From JARROD01 sp037384225 (GTDB taxonomy: Bacteria > Pseudomonadota > Gammaproteobacteria > Pseudomonadales > Cellvibrionaceae), in contig JARROD010000209.1 of the NCBI GenBank assembly GCA_037384225.1, positions 1 to 14,279 of the forward strand: a stretch of 14,279 bases of DNA, read 5' to 3'. A model generated the notes under the pieces. That model searched no databases. It was given only the letters and a program-made list of their open reading frames with translations, and was not told the DNA's origin. The first letter of the stretch is position 1, and every line of letters begins with the position of its first letter. Position numbers and translations under genes: made by a program. This document shows, one piece after another, positions 6,921-14,101 of this stretch.

Positions 6921-7372
6921 CGACAAGCGTCAATTATTAATTTTTTTCTGACCACACGCTGTCGGAACACAACACCAGATGGGAAGTCACTCAGTATCCA
7001 TGTGGCACATGTTGCACGACAACCTCGTGAATTTTTTCGCTTAAAAATTATTTCGTGCAGAACTAACGTGCAGCCCCACTTTTTTTAAAAAAATATCTCC
7101 CTGTCAAAATCAAGTCGTGACAAAAAAGCCCCTGGTTAAATTTTAATCGTAAAACACCTATTTCTCTTTTTCTTCGGTGACCGCGATTTACTTAACAGTT
7201 CAGCCGCGAGTTTCAGCCGATTTTATTTGTGATGAGCGACACAGTTTCAGCAAAAACACCGAGCAAAGCACAACTTTGGCAGTCAAATCATCTGCTTATT
7301 TTTGGTGACATTGAACTAAGCGTATAAACTTCTTAAACAGAATTTAGCTAGCAAATTCCTCGTTTAATTATT
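6921..7372. other. AT-rich intergenic region upstream of the pectate lyase
   Basis: No gene is seen. The segment holds the palindrome CATGTG-G-CACATG (6999-7011), a T7A7 block (7080-7093), a TTTTT/AAAAA-type inverted repeat near 7031-7050, a CRP-like site (7228-7243) and a TATAAA near 7322 without a good -35. The length and content suit an actively regulated promoter region. It runs into the N gap, so the proximal promoter and ribosome binding site of the lyase cannot be read. Confidence 0.5.
7228..7243 (+). promoter_or_regulatory. Candidate CRP/Vfr-type operator
   Basis: TGTGA-N6-ACACA differs from the CRP consensus TGTGA-N6-TCACA at one base. It lies about 175 bases, plus an unknown gap error, upstream of a pectate lyase gene, where catabolite control would be expected. 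A single half-matching site can occur by chance in AT-rich DNA. Confidence 0.35.
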
Positions 7373-7413
7373 NNNNNNNNNNNNNNNNNNNNNNNNNNNN
7401 NNNNNNNNNNNNN
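7373..7413. other. Assembly gap of 41 N
   Basis: A run of undetermined bases ends three bases before the first ATG of the pectate lyase gene. The true distance is unknown, and the ribosome binding site and possibly a few N-terminal codons are hidden. Confidence 0.99.
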
Positions 7414-7416
7414 TTT

Positions 7417-9828
7417 ATGTATTTTTTTCGCCGCTGCCTAAATGGCTGCAGTGTTGGAGTTTTGTTGGCATTGATGTCAGCGTGTAATGTACAGGTAACG
7501 CCTGACGGTTCCGATACCATTACGGTGGAGACCAGTGGAGATGCCAATACCGGTACTGATACCAGTACCGATGATTCCAGTACCGGCGACGGTACAGCAA
7601 CCAATAGTGATTCGAATACTGCAGACGTATCGGCCTTCAGAGTTGATTTTGTCAGCCCCTATGTGGAGTTGAGCGGCGAAAGTCAGGAAGTCATTATCAG
7701 GGGTTCCGGATTTGTGGATGCGGCAATCACTTCGGTGTCTTTCGGAGAAACCCTTGCCACTGAAATTGATGTTCGCAGCAACACGGAAATAAGAGCCACT
7801 TATCCCGTTATGGAGGCCGGCACCTATGCTGTCGAGGTTGCCTCTGCGACAGAAACATTTACCTCCAGCGCAGAACTTGTGGTAGTCGATCCCGAACTGT
7901 TCACCGGCGCGGCGGTAATCACGGCGGGAGCGAAAAGTAATCTTGTTTACGATGCGGAACGTAAAGCCATTTATACCGCCGATTATGAAAACGGCGAGCT
8001 GGAAAAACTGCAACTAAATGACGGCAGTTGGAACGCCGACAACCTGGAGCTGAACGATATCCGCGACCTGGCGCTGTCCCCGAACGGCAATCAGATCATC
8101 GCGGTTACGCCTCACGCCATAGTCCATATCAATGCGGACAACTTCAGTGTCGAGCAAACCGTGGCGGCTCCGGAATTTTCCGATTCCGCTGTATTTCTCG
8201 ACAATATCGCGATCGCCAACAACGGTGTCGCCGTGGTGTCGCTTGACTCAAGTAACGGCACAAGCACCGGTGTCTACGCCTATTCACTGACCGATAATTC
8301 TTTTGCACCGCTGATTGATGCAGGCGGCCCCTGGGAGCTGGCAGCAACCACCGACGGCAGTAAGATTATTATTGCCGCCGAGCCCACCACCGATGCGACG
8401 GTTTATGAATATCTGGCCGCCACCGGAGAAGTCTCGATGAGCGCGCTGGATATCACCTCCATGGAGGTGGTTGCCGACAGATCGGGAGAACATTTTTTAA
8501 TGGGTGATGAATCCGGTCTCAGTGTTTATGACAGTGAGCTGCAGCTTGTGGGTGGAAACTTCAGCCAAAGCAGTGCGTTTTCTCCCGATGGCAACCTCCT
8601 GTACGTCTATACGGCGCCGAGCACCATTTCCGTTTATGACCTGACCAGTCTGAATGCGGATACTGGCTTTGCATTGCTAGGGACATTTGAACTGTCGTCA
8701 TCGCCGGGTAGCGAAACGGATGTTCTCGATACAATTCAGCAACTTGTTGAAACCGTCGAAATTTCCATAGCGGTAACACCGGACAATCAAAACCTGATAC
8801 TGGCCGGCAGCGCAAGCGTTGTTATTGTGCCGATTCCGGAACTGACAGTCGCGGTTGCCGAAGAAGATAACACTACTGGAGATAGCACTGATGCGTGTAC
8901 CACCCATTGCGATCGCCCCTGGGAAGCGATAGTCGATAACATTATCGGTTTCGGCGAGGGAACTACCGGCGGTATGGGCGCGGAACTGTGCCATGTAACC
9001 AATCTCAAGGATTCCGGCAGCGGCTCCCTGCGCGCCTGTGCGGAAAAGGACGCTCCAGCATGGATTGTATTTGATGTTTCCGGCGTGATTAAAACCAGCA
9101 GTTCGATTGATGTGCAGTCCAACAAAACCATTGACGGCAGAGGGCAAAAAATTACGCTGACAAATTATGGGCTTCTCATCAACAACAGCGTGAAAAATAT
9201 CATTGTCCACAATATTCGCTTCGACGGCGCTCCGTCGGGAACCGAGCGCGATGGTATCACCGTATACGGCGATGTCAGAAACGTATGGATCGATCACTGC
9301 GATTTTGCGCGCTTTACCGATGGACTGGTGGATATTACCGTACGCTCGAGTGATATTACCGTTTCCTGGAGCCAGTTCTGGGATCACGATAAAGGCGTGT
9401 TGATTTCCGCCAGTGACAGCCACACCTTCGACAGCGTTATCCGGGTGTCGATGCACCACAATTATTTCCACGATATACATGAGCGTACGCCCCGTGTACG
9501 TTTTGGAAAGGTGCATGTTTTTAATAACTACATGAAAAACTGGGGCTATTACGGTGTGCGTTCGGCAATCGACGCTCAAGTGGTGGTGGAAAACAATATT
9601 TTCGAAGCGGGCAGCTCCACCAAAGCGATAGAAGTCATACAGGATGGAGCCGTGCGGGCCTCTGACAACCTGTTGCTCAACGGCGCCCGTACTGTCGAAA
9701 ACAAAGCAAGCAGCGTCTTCGATCCGACGAAATACTATTCTTATACAATGGATAAAGCCGATAACACGTTGAAGTCAAGGATCTCAACAGACGCCGGCTG
9801 GCAGGATACAGTTTTCCCCAATTTATAA
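7417..9828 (+). CDS. Lipoprotein pectate lyase (PL1) with TIG and beta-propeller-like regions
   Basis: An 803-residue surface lipoprotein expected to cleave polygalacturonate by beta-elimination. The signal peptide ends in LMSAC, which supports ATG 7417 although its ribosome binding site is lost in the gap. A Thr/Asp/Ser linker (about 36-70) leads to an IPT/TIG Ig-like domain (74-158). Next is a region with propeller-type repeats such as LALSPNGNQIIAV and AFSPDGNLLYVY (about 163-478). The PL1 right-handed beta-helix covers 497-803, with FGEGTTGG, the VTNLKDSGSGSLR segment, VWIDHC (623-628), the calcium-site region DGLVDITV, WDHDKGVLI, and RTPRVRFG (690-697) holding the conserved catalytic arginine. 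All core PL1 motifs are intact. The front half could bind cell wall or partner proteins. It converges on the two-component operon. Confidence 0.9.
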   Translation: MYFFRRCLNGCSVGVLLALMSACNVQVTPDGSDTITVETSGDANTGTDTSTDDSSTGDGTATNSDSNTADVSAFRVDFVSPYVELSGESQEVIIRGSGFVDAAITSVSFGETLATEIDVRSNTEIRATYPVMEAGTYAVEVASATETFTSSAELVVVDPELFTGAAVITAGAKSNLVYDAERKAIYTADYENGELEKLQLNDGSWNADNLELNDIRDLALSPNGNQIIAVTPHAIVHINADNFSVEQTVAAPEFSDSAVFLDNIAIANNGVAVVSLDSSNGTSTGVYAYSLTDNSFAPLIDAGGPWELAATTDGSKIIIAAEPTTDATVYEYLAATGEVSMSALDITSMEVVADRSGEHFLMGDESGLSVYDSELQLVGGNFSQSSAFSPDGNLLYVYTAPSTISVYDLTSLNADTGFALLGTFELSSSPGSETDVLDTIQQLVETVEISIAVTPDNQNLILAGSASVVIVPIPELTVAVAEEDNTTGDSTDACTTHCDRPWEAIVDNIIGFGEGTTGGMGAELCHVTNLKDSGSGSLRACAEKDAPAWIVFDVSGVIKTSSSIDVQSNKTIDGRGQKITLTNYGLLINNSVKNIIVHNIRFDGAPSGTERDGITVYGDVRNVWIDHCDFARFTDGLVDITVRSSDITVSWSQFWDHDKGVLISASDSHTFDSVIRVSMHHNYFHDIHERTPRVRFGKVHVFNNYMKNWGYYGVRSAIDAQVVVENNIFEAGSSTKAIEVIQDGAVRASDNLLLNGARTVENKASSVFDPTKYYSYTMDKADNTLKSRISTDAGWQDTVFPNL

Positions 9829-9881
9829 GGGAAAGCGCTTTTTCACTCACACACGCTTTCCCCTTTAGCCGGGGGAAAGCG
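9829..9881. terminator. Bidirectional terminator region with three copies of a 9-base arm
   Basis: GGGAAAGCG (9829-9837), its complement CGCTTTCCC(C) (9854-9863), and GGGGAAAGCG (9872-9881) lie between the convergent stop codons. The middle arm can pair with either neighbour: a 9-bp stem with a 16-base loop, or a 10-bp stem with an 8-base loop. No long T tract follows in either direction, so efficiency is uncertain, but the position between pectate lyase and histidine kinase suits a shared terminator. Confidence 0.6.
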
Positions 9882-11243
9882 TTATTCAATTCCACTACTC
9901 CCCTGTTTGGCATACCCATCCCGAAGCGACAATCGAATCTCCACCAGTAATCCTCCCTCTTTGCGATTGGCCAGGGTAATGACACCACCGTGCGCCTGTA
10001 TTATGTTCTGTGCGATAGCGAGTCCCAAACCCACACCGCCGGTATCCTGACTACGGGATTTTTCCAACCGGTAAAAAGGCCTTAGAACACTGTCGAGTTT
10101 GTTCTCGGGAACACCCGGGCCTTGGTCCACTACCCGCAGAACGATAAAGTCTTCTTCGCAGGTAAGTGTAACCTGTGCACTGCCACCGTATTTGATCGCG
10201 TTGTCGATAATATTTTGAATCCCCCGGCGCAAAGCGGTCGGCCGCCCCTGCAACCGGCAGTGGTGATCACCGGTCCGGTAACTGATGGGGTAACCTTCCT
10301 CGCGCAGGTCTTCGCACAAACTTTCCACCAACGCTGTAATATCGATATTTTTCGGCTTCTCGTTGGCATTGATGCCACGCACAAAATCGATAACCGATTG
10401 AATCATCAACCGCATATCCGTCACTACCCTCAGCATCCCCCGCCGCTCATGATCATCGCTCAACAACTCGGCCCGCAACTGTAAGCGGGTAACAGCGGAG
10501 CGCAAATCATGGGAAATGGCGGCGATCATTTCAGTCTGGCCGTGAACCAGGCGGCGCAGGCGAACCTGCATGCGATTGAAGGCTCGGGCTGCCAGCGCAA
10601 CCTCACGCGGGCCGTCTTCCCTGAGCGCAGGTACATCGATGTTAATACCGATACCATCGGCTGCCCTGGCAAGGTCGTCGAGAGGCATCACCGCTTTTCG
10701 AATCAGGTACCAGGCCAGAAACAGTGCCGCCATACTGGTGAAAATCAAATGGATAAGCACGGAGTCACGCAACAGAGAATCAGCCTCCGGAAGCACGGCG
10801 TGAAACACGGCTTTTTCACGATCGGGAAAACGGATCGACACAAGCACATCGAGCCCCCGCGGCGTACCCAGACTGCGCAAGCACACATCAGCATCGAAAC
10901 CGGACAAGTCTGCGAAGGCCGTATTGAGGTGCTGTGACATGCGCGCTGAAAATGCATTTTCCTGACAGGCGACATCCCGGAGAACCGTGGACTCCGGAAA
11001 CATGGCGAGGAACTGGGTTTCGGCGGCGGCCAGAATCTGCTGGCGATCTTCTTCGGGAAAGCTGCGTGCCAGCGTGACTATACCCGCTATTCGTGCGGAG
11101 AGATCGGTCGCCTCAGTCAGGAGAATGGTTTTATCGCGGTTGGTTTCATACAAAATCAGACTGACAGCGTGGGAAATGATAAAAAGACAACACAAAATCA
11201 GGGTTGCACGGGCTTTGAGGGTTTGCGGCAGCCATCCAGTCAC
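9882..11243 (-). CDS. Sensor histidine kinase, EnvZ-like
   Basis: A 453-residue inner-membrane kinase that would phosphorylate the regulator encoded just upstream. Membrane helices at about 12-31 and 163-181 bracket a periplasmic sensor domain with two cysteines (93 and 121) that could form a disulfide. A HAMP linker spans about 180-235. The phospho-acceptor is His245 in ISHDLRSAVTRL, the N box holds Asn344 and Asn348, G1 is DQGPGVPE (373-380), then RPFYRLEKS and the G2 motif GGVGLGLAI. The H box lacks the proline normally found five residues after the histidine (HDLRTP becomes HDLRSA). It starts with GTG and overlaps the regulator stop by four bases (GTGA), which implies translational coupling. 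The signal sensed is not readable. Confidence 0.93.
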   Translation of the reverse strand: MTGWLPQTLKARATLILCCLFIISHAVSLILYETNRDKTILLTEATDLSARIAGIVTLARSFPEEDRQQILAAAETQFLAMFPESTVLRDVACQENAFSARMSQHLNTAFADLSGFDADVCLRSLGTPRGLDVLVSIRFPDREKAVFHAVLPEADSLLRDSVLIHLIFTSMAALFLAWYLIRKAVMPLDDLARAADGIGINIDVPALREDGPREVALAARAFNRMQVRLRRLVHGQTEMIAAISHDLRSAVTRLQLRAELLSDDHERRGMLRVVTDMRLMIQSVIDFVRGINANEKPKNIDITALVESLCEDLREEGYPISYRTGDHHCRLQGRPTALRRGIQNIIDNAIKYGGSAQVTLTCEEDFIVLRVVDQGPGVPENKLDSVLRPFYRLEKSRSQDTGGVGLGLAIAQNIIQAHGGVITLANRKEGGLLVEIRLSLRDGYAKQGSSGIE

Positions 11244-11959
11244 ACCACATCGACCTGGTAGGTGAATATATAGCCCGTCCCCCAGGCCGTTTTGATAATT
11301 TCCGGCTTTTTCGCATCGTCCTTCAGTTTGCGCCGCAGTCGACTGACGTGGGAGTCGATGCTGCGGTCAAACGGAGAGCTATTGCGCCCCTTGGTCAAAT
11401 CCAGCAGTCGATCCCGGGAGAGGGGTATCTGTGGATGTTGCACAAATGCCAACAACAGTTCGTTCTCGCTGGAGGACAGGGGAACTACGGTAGCGTCGAC
11501 ATCGTAAAGTTCCATTTGGGCGGGGTGAAAGTGCCAGTTGGCAAAGTGGAACACCCCCCGGCTCACGCGCGAGGGGCTCAACCGTGCCCGCCGTAATACA
11601 GCTTTAATCCGCGCAATCAGTTCCCGCCGACTGAAGGGTTTGACAACATAGTCATCGGCGCCCAATTCCAGACCGACCACACGATCCACTTCCTCATCCT
11701 TGGCGGAAAGGATTATCACCGGTGGCATTTCCGGGTCAGACCGCAATTGCCGGCACAATTCGAAGCCATCCCTGCCCGGCAGCATAATATCCAGTAAAAT
11801 CAGGTCGGGCATGGTCTGGGCGAGACGGGCGAACATTTCATCGCCATCTTTAGCTGTCAGACTCAGGTAACCTTCCGCCTCCAGTAGTTGGGAAAGCAGA
11901 GAGCGGATATCCTGATCGTCGTCTACAACGAGTATGCACAGTGATTGCGCCGAAGCCAT
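11240..11959 (-). CDS. OmpR/PhoB-family response regulator
   Basis: A 239-residue cytoplasmic transcription factor. The receiver domain has the acidic pocket Asp13-Asp15, phospho-acceptor Asp57 in LILLDIMLP, Ser85 and Lys107 (VVKPF), all intact. The C-terminal winged helix (about 135-235) contains SSSENELLLAF, the recognition-helix stretch DRSIDSHVSRLRRKL and the closing TAWGTGYIF wing, as in OmpR. It is the first gene of a two-gene operon with the kinase. ATG 11959 has only a weak AGGG about 13 bases upstream. Targets are unknown; the convergent pectate lyase and the divergent Rap1a/Mrp operon are natural candidates only by position. Confidence 0.94.
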   Translation of the reverse strand: MASAQSLCILVVDDDQDIRSLLSQLLEAEGYLSLTAKDGDEMFARLAQTMPDLILLDIMLPGRDGFELCRQLRSDPEMPPVIILSAKDEEVDRVVGLELGADDYVVKPFSRRELIARIKAVLRRARLSPSRVSRGVFHFANWHFHPAQMELYDVDATVVPLSSSENELLLAFVQHPQIPLSRDRLLDLTKGRNSSPFDRSIDSHVSRLRRKLKDDAKKPEIIKTAWGTGYIFTYQVDVV

Positions 11960-12002
11960 CTGGCTATTTTAACCCTAATTTTTTATAGCTAAAACTTTCA
12001 AT

Positions 12003-12025
12003 AAAAATGTTCAACAAACATTTTT
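12003..12025. promoter_or_regulatory. Perfect inverted repeat upstream of the two-component operon
   Basis: AAAAATGTT and AACATTTTT form a 9-bp inverted repeat with the spacer CAACA, about 45 bases upstream of the regulator start codon. The octamer AACAAACA also recurs at 12013 and 12026. It could be an operator for autoregulation or simply AT-rich leader structure. Confidence 0.35.
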
Positions 12026-12230
12026 AACAAACAAGGCACTACAGGCTCTTTAGTCAAGGCCGGATTACAAAATACCACAGATTTGTACACATCAAACCCG
12101 AAGCTATTTCGTGCATGTCCCGAATCATCACTATCAGCATCCTTAAAAGATACAACATTCCACCGGCAAAAGATATTTTTAACGCTATGTCGATCGCCAC
12201 AGCCGGGCGTTGCCACACTTTTCTACAATT

Positions 12231-12256
12231 TTGACAATGTTTTACACATTTAGAAT
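12231..12256 (+). promoter_or_regulatory. Promoter-like boxes for the Rap1a/Mrp operon
   Basis: A perfect TTGACA (12231-12236) and a TAGAAT (12251-12256, 5 of 6) lie in the right order, but the 14-base spacer is short of the usual 16-18. An activator might be needed to use it, or another -10 further on is used. Confidence 0.3.
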
Positions 12257-12324
12257 GCTAAAGTACACAATATACCCAAAGCGTTTGAGATTTAGGTATA
12301 TACCGAGTCCAGGGACAATAAACC

Positions 12325-12351
12325 ATGGGCGAAGACAATGATGCCAAATAA
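12325..12351 (+). CDS. Possible 8-codon leader peptide
   Basis: ATG 12325 has the best ribosome binding site in the area (AGGGA at 12311-12315, spacer 9) but opens an ORF of only eight codons (MGEDNDAK, stop 12349-12351). It overlaps the ATG-ATG of the next ORF in another frame, so it could couple translation to that ORF. It could also signal a sequence error. Confidence 0.25.
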   Translation: MGEDNDAK

Positions 12352-13000
12352 ATTGAAAAAAACTCAGCCAAGAGTGCACCACTTCACTGGCGTTAACATT
12401 GCCAGCTGTAATGACAGCATAATTAGCAATGACGGCATAAATAGTGCCGACAGCACCCAGGGGTCTGGTAATATTAATGGCACTGGCAGTAGTAATAGAA
12501 CTGACAGCATTAACAGGATTGACTGTAAAAATAGTACGAATGGTACTGCAAATATGGCTGTTGCGCTGTTGTTATTGACGACTGTACTGGCAAGTCTACT
12601 GATCTCGGCACATTCAATGGCCGGCGAAAAGCTAAGCGCCGTTGAGTTTATCGATGCCTGCAATGTTTACCTCACCGAGGGCGACTCATCGTCAAAAGGA
12701 GCTTTCTGCAAGGCATACTTCTTTGGGTATATGGCGGCAACCGATGACGTTATCGATGCGGAGAAAATTCCTCCACCCTACATGTTACGCGCCCTGCGAA
12801 CCCGAATTCCCGACGAATCGGAGAGTATTGAAGCCCTGCTCCGCAGCCCCTACTGCCTTCCAAAAGGGGAGACAATGCACAATATCATTAGCAAGGTAGC
12901 GCAACTGGATAATAATGATTTTATCCCGACAAATACCGCCAGCGATGTTGTCGAGCGTGTGTTGAAAACACACTACCTTTGCGAACGGAGCGCCGAGTAG
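12338..13000 (+). CDS. Rap1a/Tai-like domain protein, probably secreted to the periplasm
   Basis: A 220-codon ORF. Residues 98-217 carry the four-cysteine pattern of the Rap1a/Tai immunity-like fold: C108 in CNVYL, C124 in FCKAYFFGYM, C173 in YCLPKGE, C215 near the end, with the helix following YCLP and the closing VVERVLKTHYLC. Rap1a and Tai proteins protect against type VI secretion effectors, but many relatives stand alone with unknown roles, and none of the neighbours here is an effector. A signal peptide begins at Met73 (ATG 12554) and would be cut after SMA near residue 95. The 72 residues before it are Asn/Ser/Thr/Asp/Gly-rich and repetitive, so either the true start is 12554 or the protein has an unusual N-terminal extension. 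mnhE starts four bases after its stop, so they share an operon. Confidence 0.7.
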   Translation: MMPNKLKKTQPRVHHFTGVNIASCNDSIISNDGINSADSTQGSGNINGTGSSNRTDSINRIDCKNSTNGTANMAVALLLLTTVLASLLISAHSMAGEKLSAVEFIDACNVYLTEGDSSSKGAFCKAYFFGYMAATDDVIDAEKIPPPYMLRALRTRIPDESESIEALLRSPYCLPKGETMHNIISKVAQLDNNDFIPTNTASDVVERVLKTHYLCERSAE

Positions 13001-13004
13001 CACA

Positions 13005-13475
13005 ATGCGGCACACATTCAGCCTCTCTGCGCTACTATCGCTCCTATGGCTGCTAAACTCAGGCCACTACACACCCACACTGCTCGCGTTTGGCGTTGCC
13101 TCCATTGCTCTGGTGGTTTGGCTATCCTACCGCATGGCCATTGTGGATTCTGAATCTCTGCCATTCCATTTGATCCTCAGGTTACCGCCATACTACGGCT
13201 GGCTTATCAAGAAACTTATCTATAGTAATATCGATGTGGTCACCCGTATCTGGCGCGGAAATAAATCCATAACGCCCTGTGTCGCCACCCTGGATATCGA
13301 CCAGCACACGGATATGGGGCGGGTCATCTATGCAAACTCAATCACTTTGACACCGGGTACGATTACTCTCGACCTAACGGACACAAGTGTTACTGTTCAC
13401 TCACTGACAAAAAACGGCCTTGATGAGCTGATACAAGGCGAAATGAATAACCGGGTAAGTGCGCTGGAACAATAG
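13005..13475 (+). CDS. mnhE: Na+/H+ antiporter subunit E (Mrp/Mnh)
   Basis: A 156-residue membrane subunit of the multi-subunit Mrp cation/proton antiporter, which uses the proton gradient to expel Na+ (or K+). It has N-terminal helices (about 5-25 and 26-42), the conserved segment VVTRIWRG, and the family hallmark YANSITLTPGTITLDL at about 109-124, then a short soluble domain. Length is near the usual 155-165. It begins four bases after the Rap1a-like gene, with only a weak GAG-type ribosome binding site, which suggests translational coupling. mnhF follows in 39 bases. Confidence 0.95.
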   Translation: MRHTFSLSALLSLLWLLNSGHYTPTLLAFGVASIALVVWLSYRMAIVDSESLPFHLILRLPPYYGWLIKKLIYSNIDVVTRIWRGNKSITPCVATLDIDQHTDMGRVIYANSITLTPGTITLDLTDTSVTVHSLTKNGLDELIQGEMNNRVSALEQ

Positions 13476-13514
13476 CGCCCGGAATATTGTTAAAAAACAA
13501 CCGTGGAAAATCGA

Positions 13515-13787
13515 ATGCTGATTGTAACAACTGTTGCGATTTTGATTGTCATGTTTTTAGCGTTGATAAGAGCATTTCTTGGACCGACGATTTACGATCG
13601 CATTCTCGCAGTCAATGTGTTTGGCACCAAAACAGTACTGCTGATCGCGGTGATGGGGTTCCTGTTTGGCCACCCCGATTTTCTCGATATCGCTATCGTC
13701 TACGCGCTTATTAATTTTATCAGTGTCGTCGGTGTACTGCGGTACTTTGAATACAGCAGCAAGCCTGTCAAGGAGAGCAACCCATGA
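13515..13787 (+). CDS. mnhF: Na+/H+ antiporter subunit F (Mrp/Mnh)
   Basis: A 90-residue protein with three membrane helices, as expected for MrpF. The signature stretch is LIRAFLGPTIYDRILAVNVF (residues 19-38), with the conserved Gly-Pro...Asp-Arg, then FLDIAIVYALINFI. I prefer ATG 13515, preceded by TGGAAAA, to the GTG 13503 that would add four residues. Its TGA overlaps the ATG of mnhG by four bases (ATGA). Confidence 0.94.
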   Translation: MLIVTTVAILIVMFLALIRAFLGPTIYDRILAVNVFGTKTVLLIAVMGFLFGHPDFLDIAIVYALINFISVVGVLRYFEYSSKPVKESNP

Positions 13788-14101
13788 TATCGTGGTTATT
13801 GGATATTGTCAGTGGCCTGTGCCTGCTGGGCGGAAGTTTTCTGCTTGTTTCCGGTGCCGTCGGGGTACTGCGGTTTCCAGATTTTTACACGCGCATGCAC
13901 GCCGCGGGCGTCACCGAAACCCTGGCGGTGGCTTTGATTTTGATCGGATTGATGATCGAAACAGGCTGGAGTCTGGTGCTGGTTAAATTGTCGATGATAT
14001 TGCTGTTTATTTTATTTACCAGCCCCACAGCCAGCCACGCACTGGCCAAAGCGGCTCGGCACGGCAAACTGACCACAGCGGAAAAAAGGAGGCTGTCATA
14101 G
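13784..14101 (+). CDS. mnhG: Na+/H+ antiporter subunit G (Mrp/Mnh)
   Basis: A 105-residue protein with three membrane helices. The MrpG hallmark is VGVLRFPDFYTRMHAAGVTE (residues 26-45), followed by the third helix and an Ala-rich tail. AGGAG (13771-13775) lies eight bases before ATG 13784, inside the end of mnhF. The final codons carry a perfect AGGAGG (14087-14092) that serves the next gene. The stop TAG (14099-14101) overlaps the apparent ATA start of that gene. Confidence 0.94.
   Translation: MISWLLDIVSGLCLLGGSFLLVSGAVGVLRFPDFYTRMHAAGVTETLAVALILIGLMIETGWSLVLVKLSMILLFILFTSPTASHALAKAARHGKLTTAEKRRLS

Larger units (their letters stand above)
11960..12324. other. Divergent intergenic region, AT-rich
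   Basis: No convincing gene. It separates the minus-strand two-component operon from the plus-strand Rap1a/Mrp operon and must hold both promoters. It contains a perfect inverted repeat at 12003-12025 close to the regulator start, a TATAAA on the minus strand near 11985, and promoter-like boxes for the plus side at 12231-12256. The minus ORF 11998-12216 has a GTG start and no family resemblance. Confidence 0.5.

Noticed and set aside
9832..9841. AAAGCGCTTT as a catabolite-repressor operator
   Set aside because: It resembles such palindromes but lies just after the stop codon of the lyase within the terminator arms, not in a promoter.
11998..12216. 72-codon minus-strand ORF in the divergent region
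   Set aside because: GTG start, no ribosome binding site, no recognisable family, and it would occupy the only promoter region of two operons.
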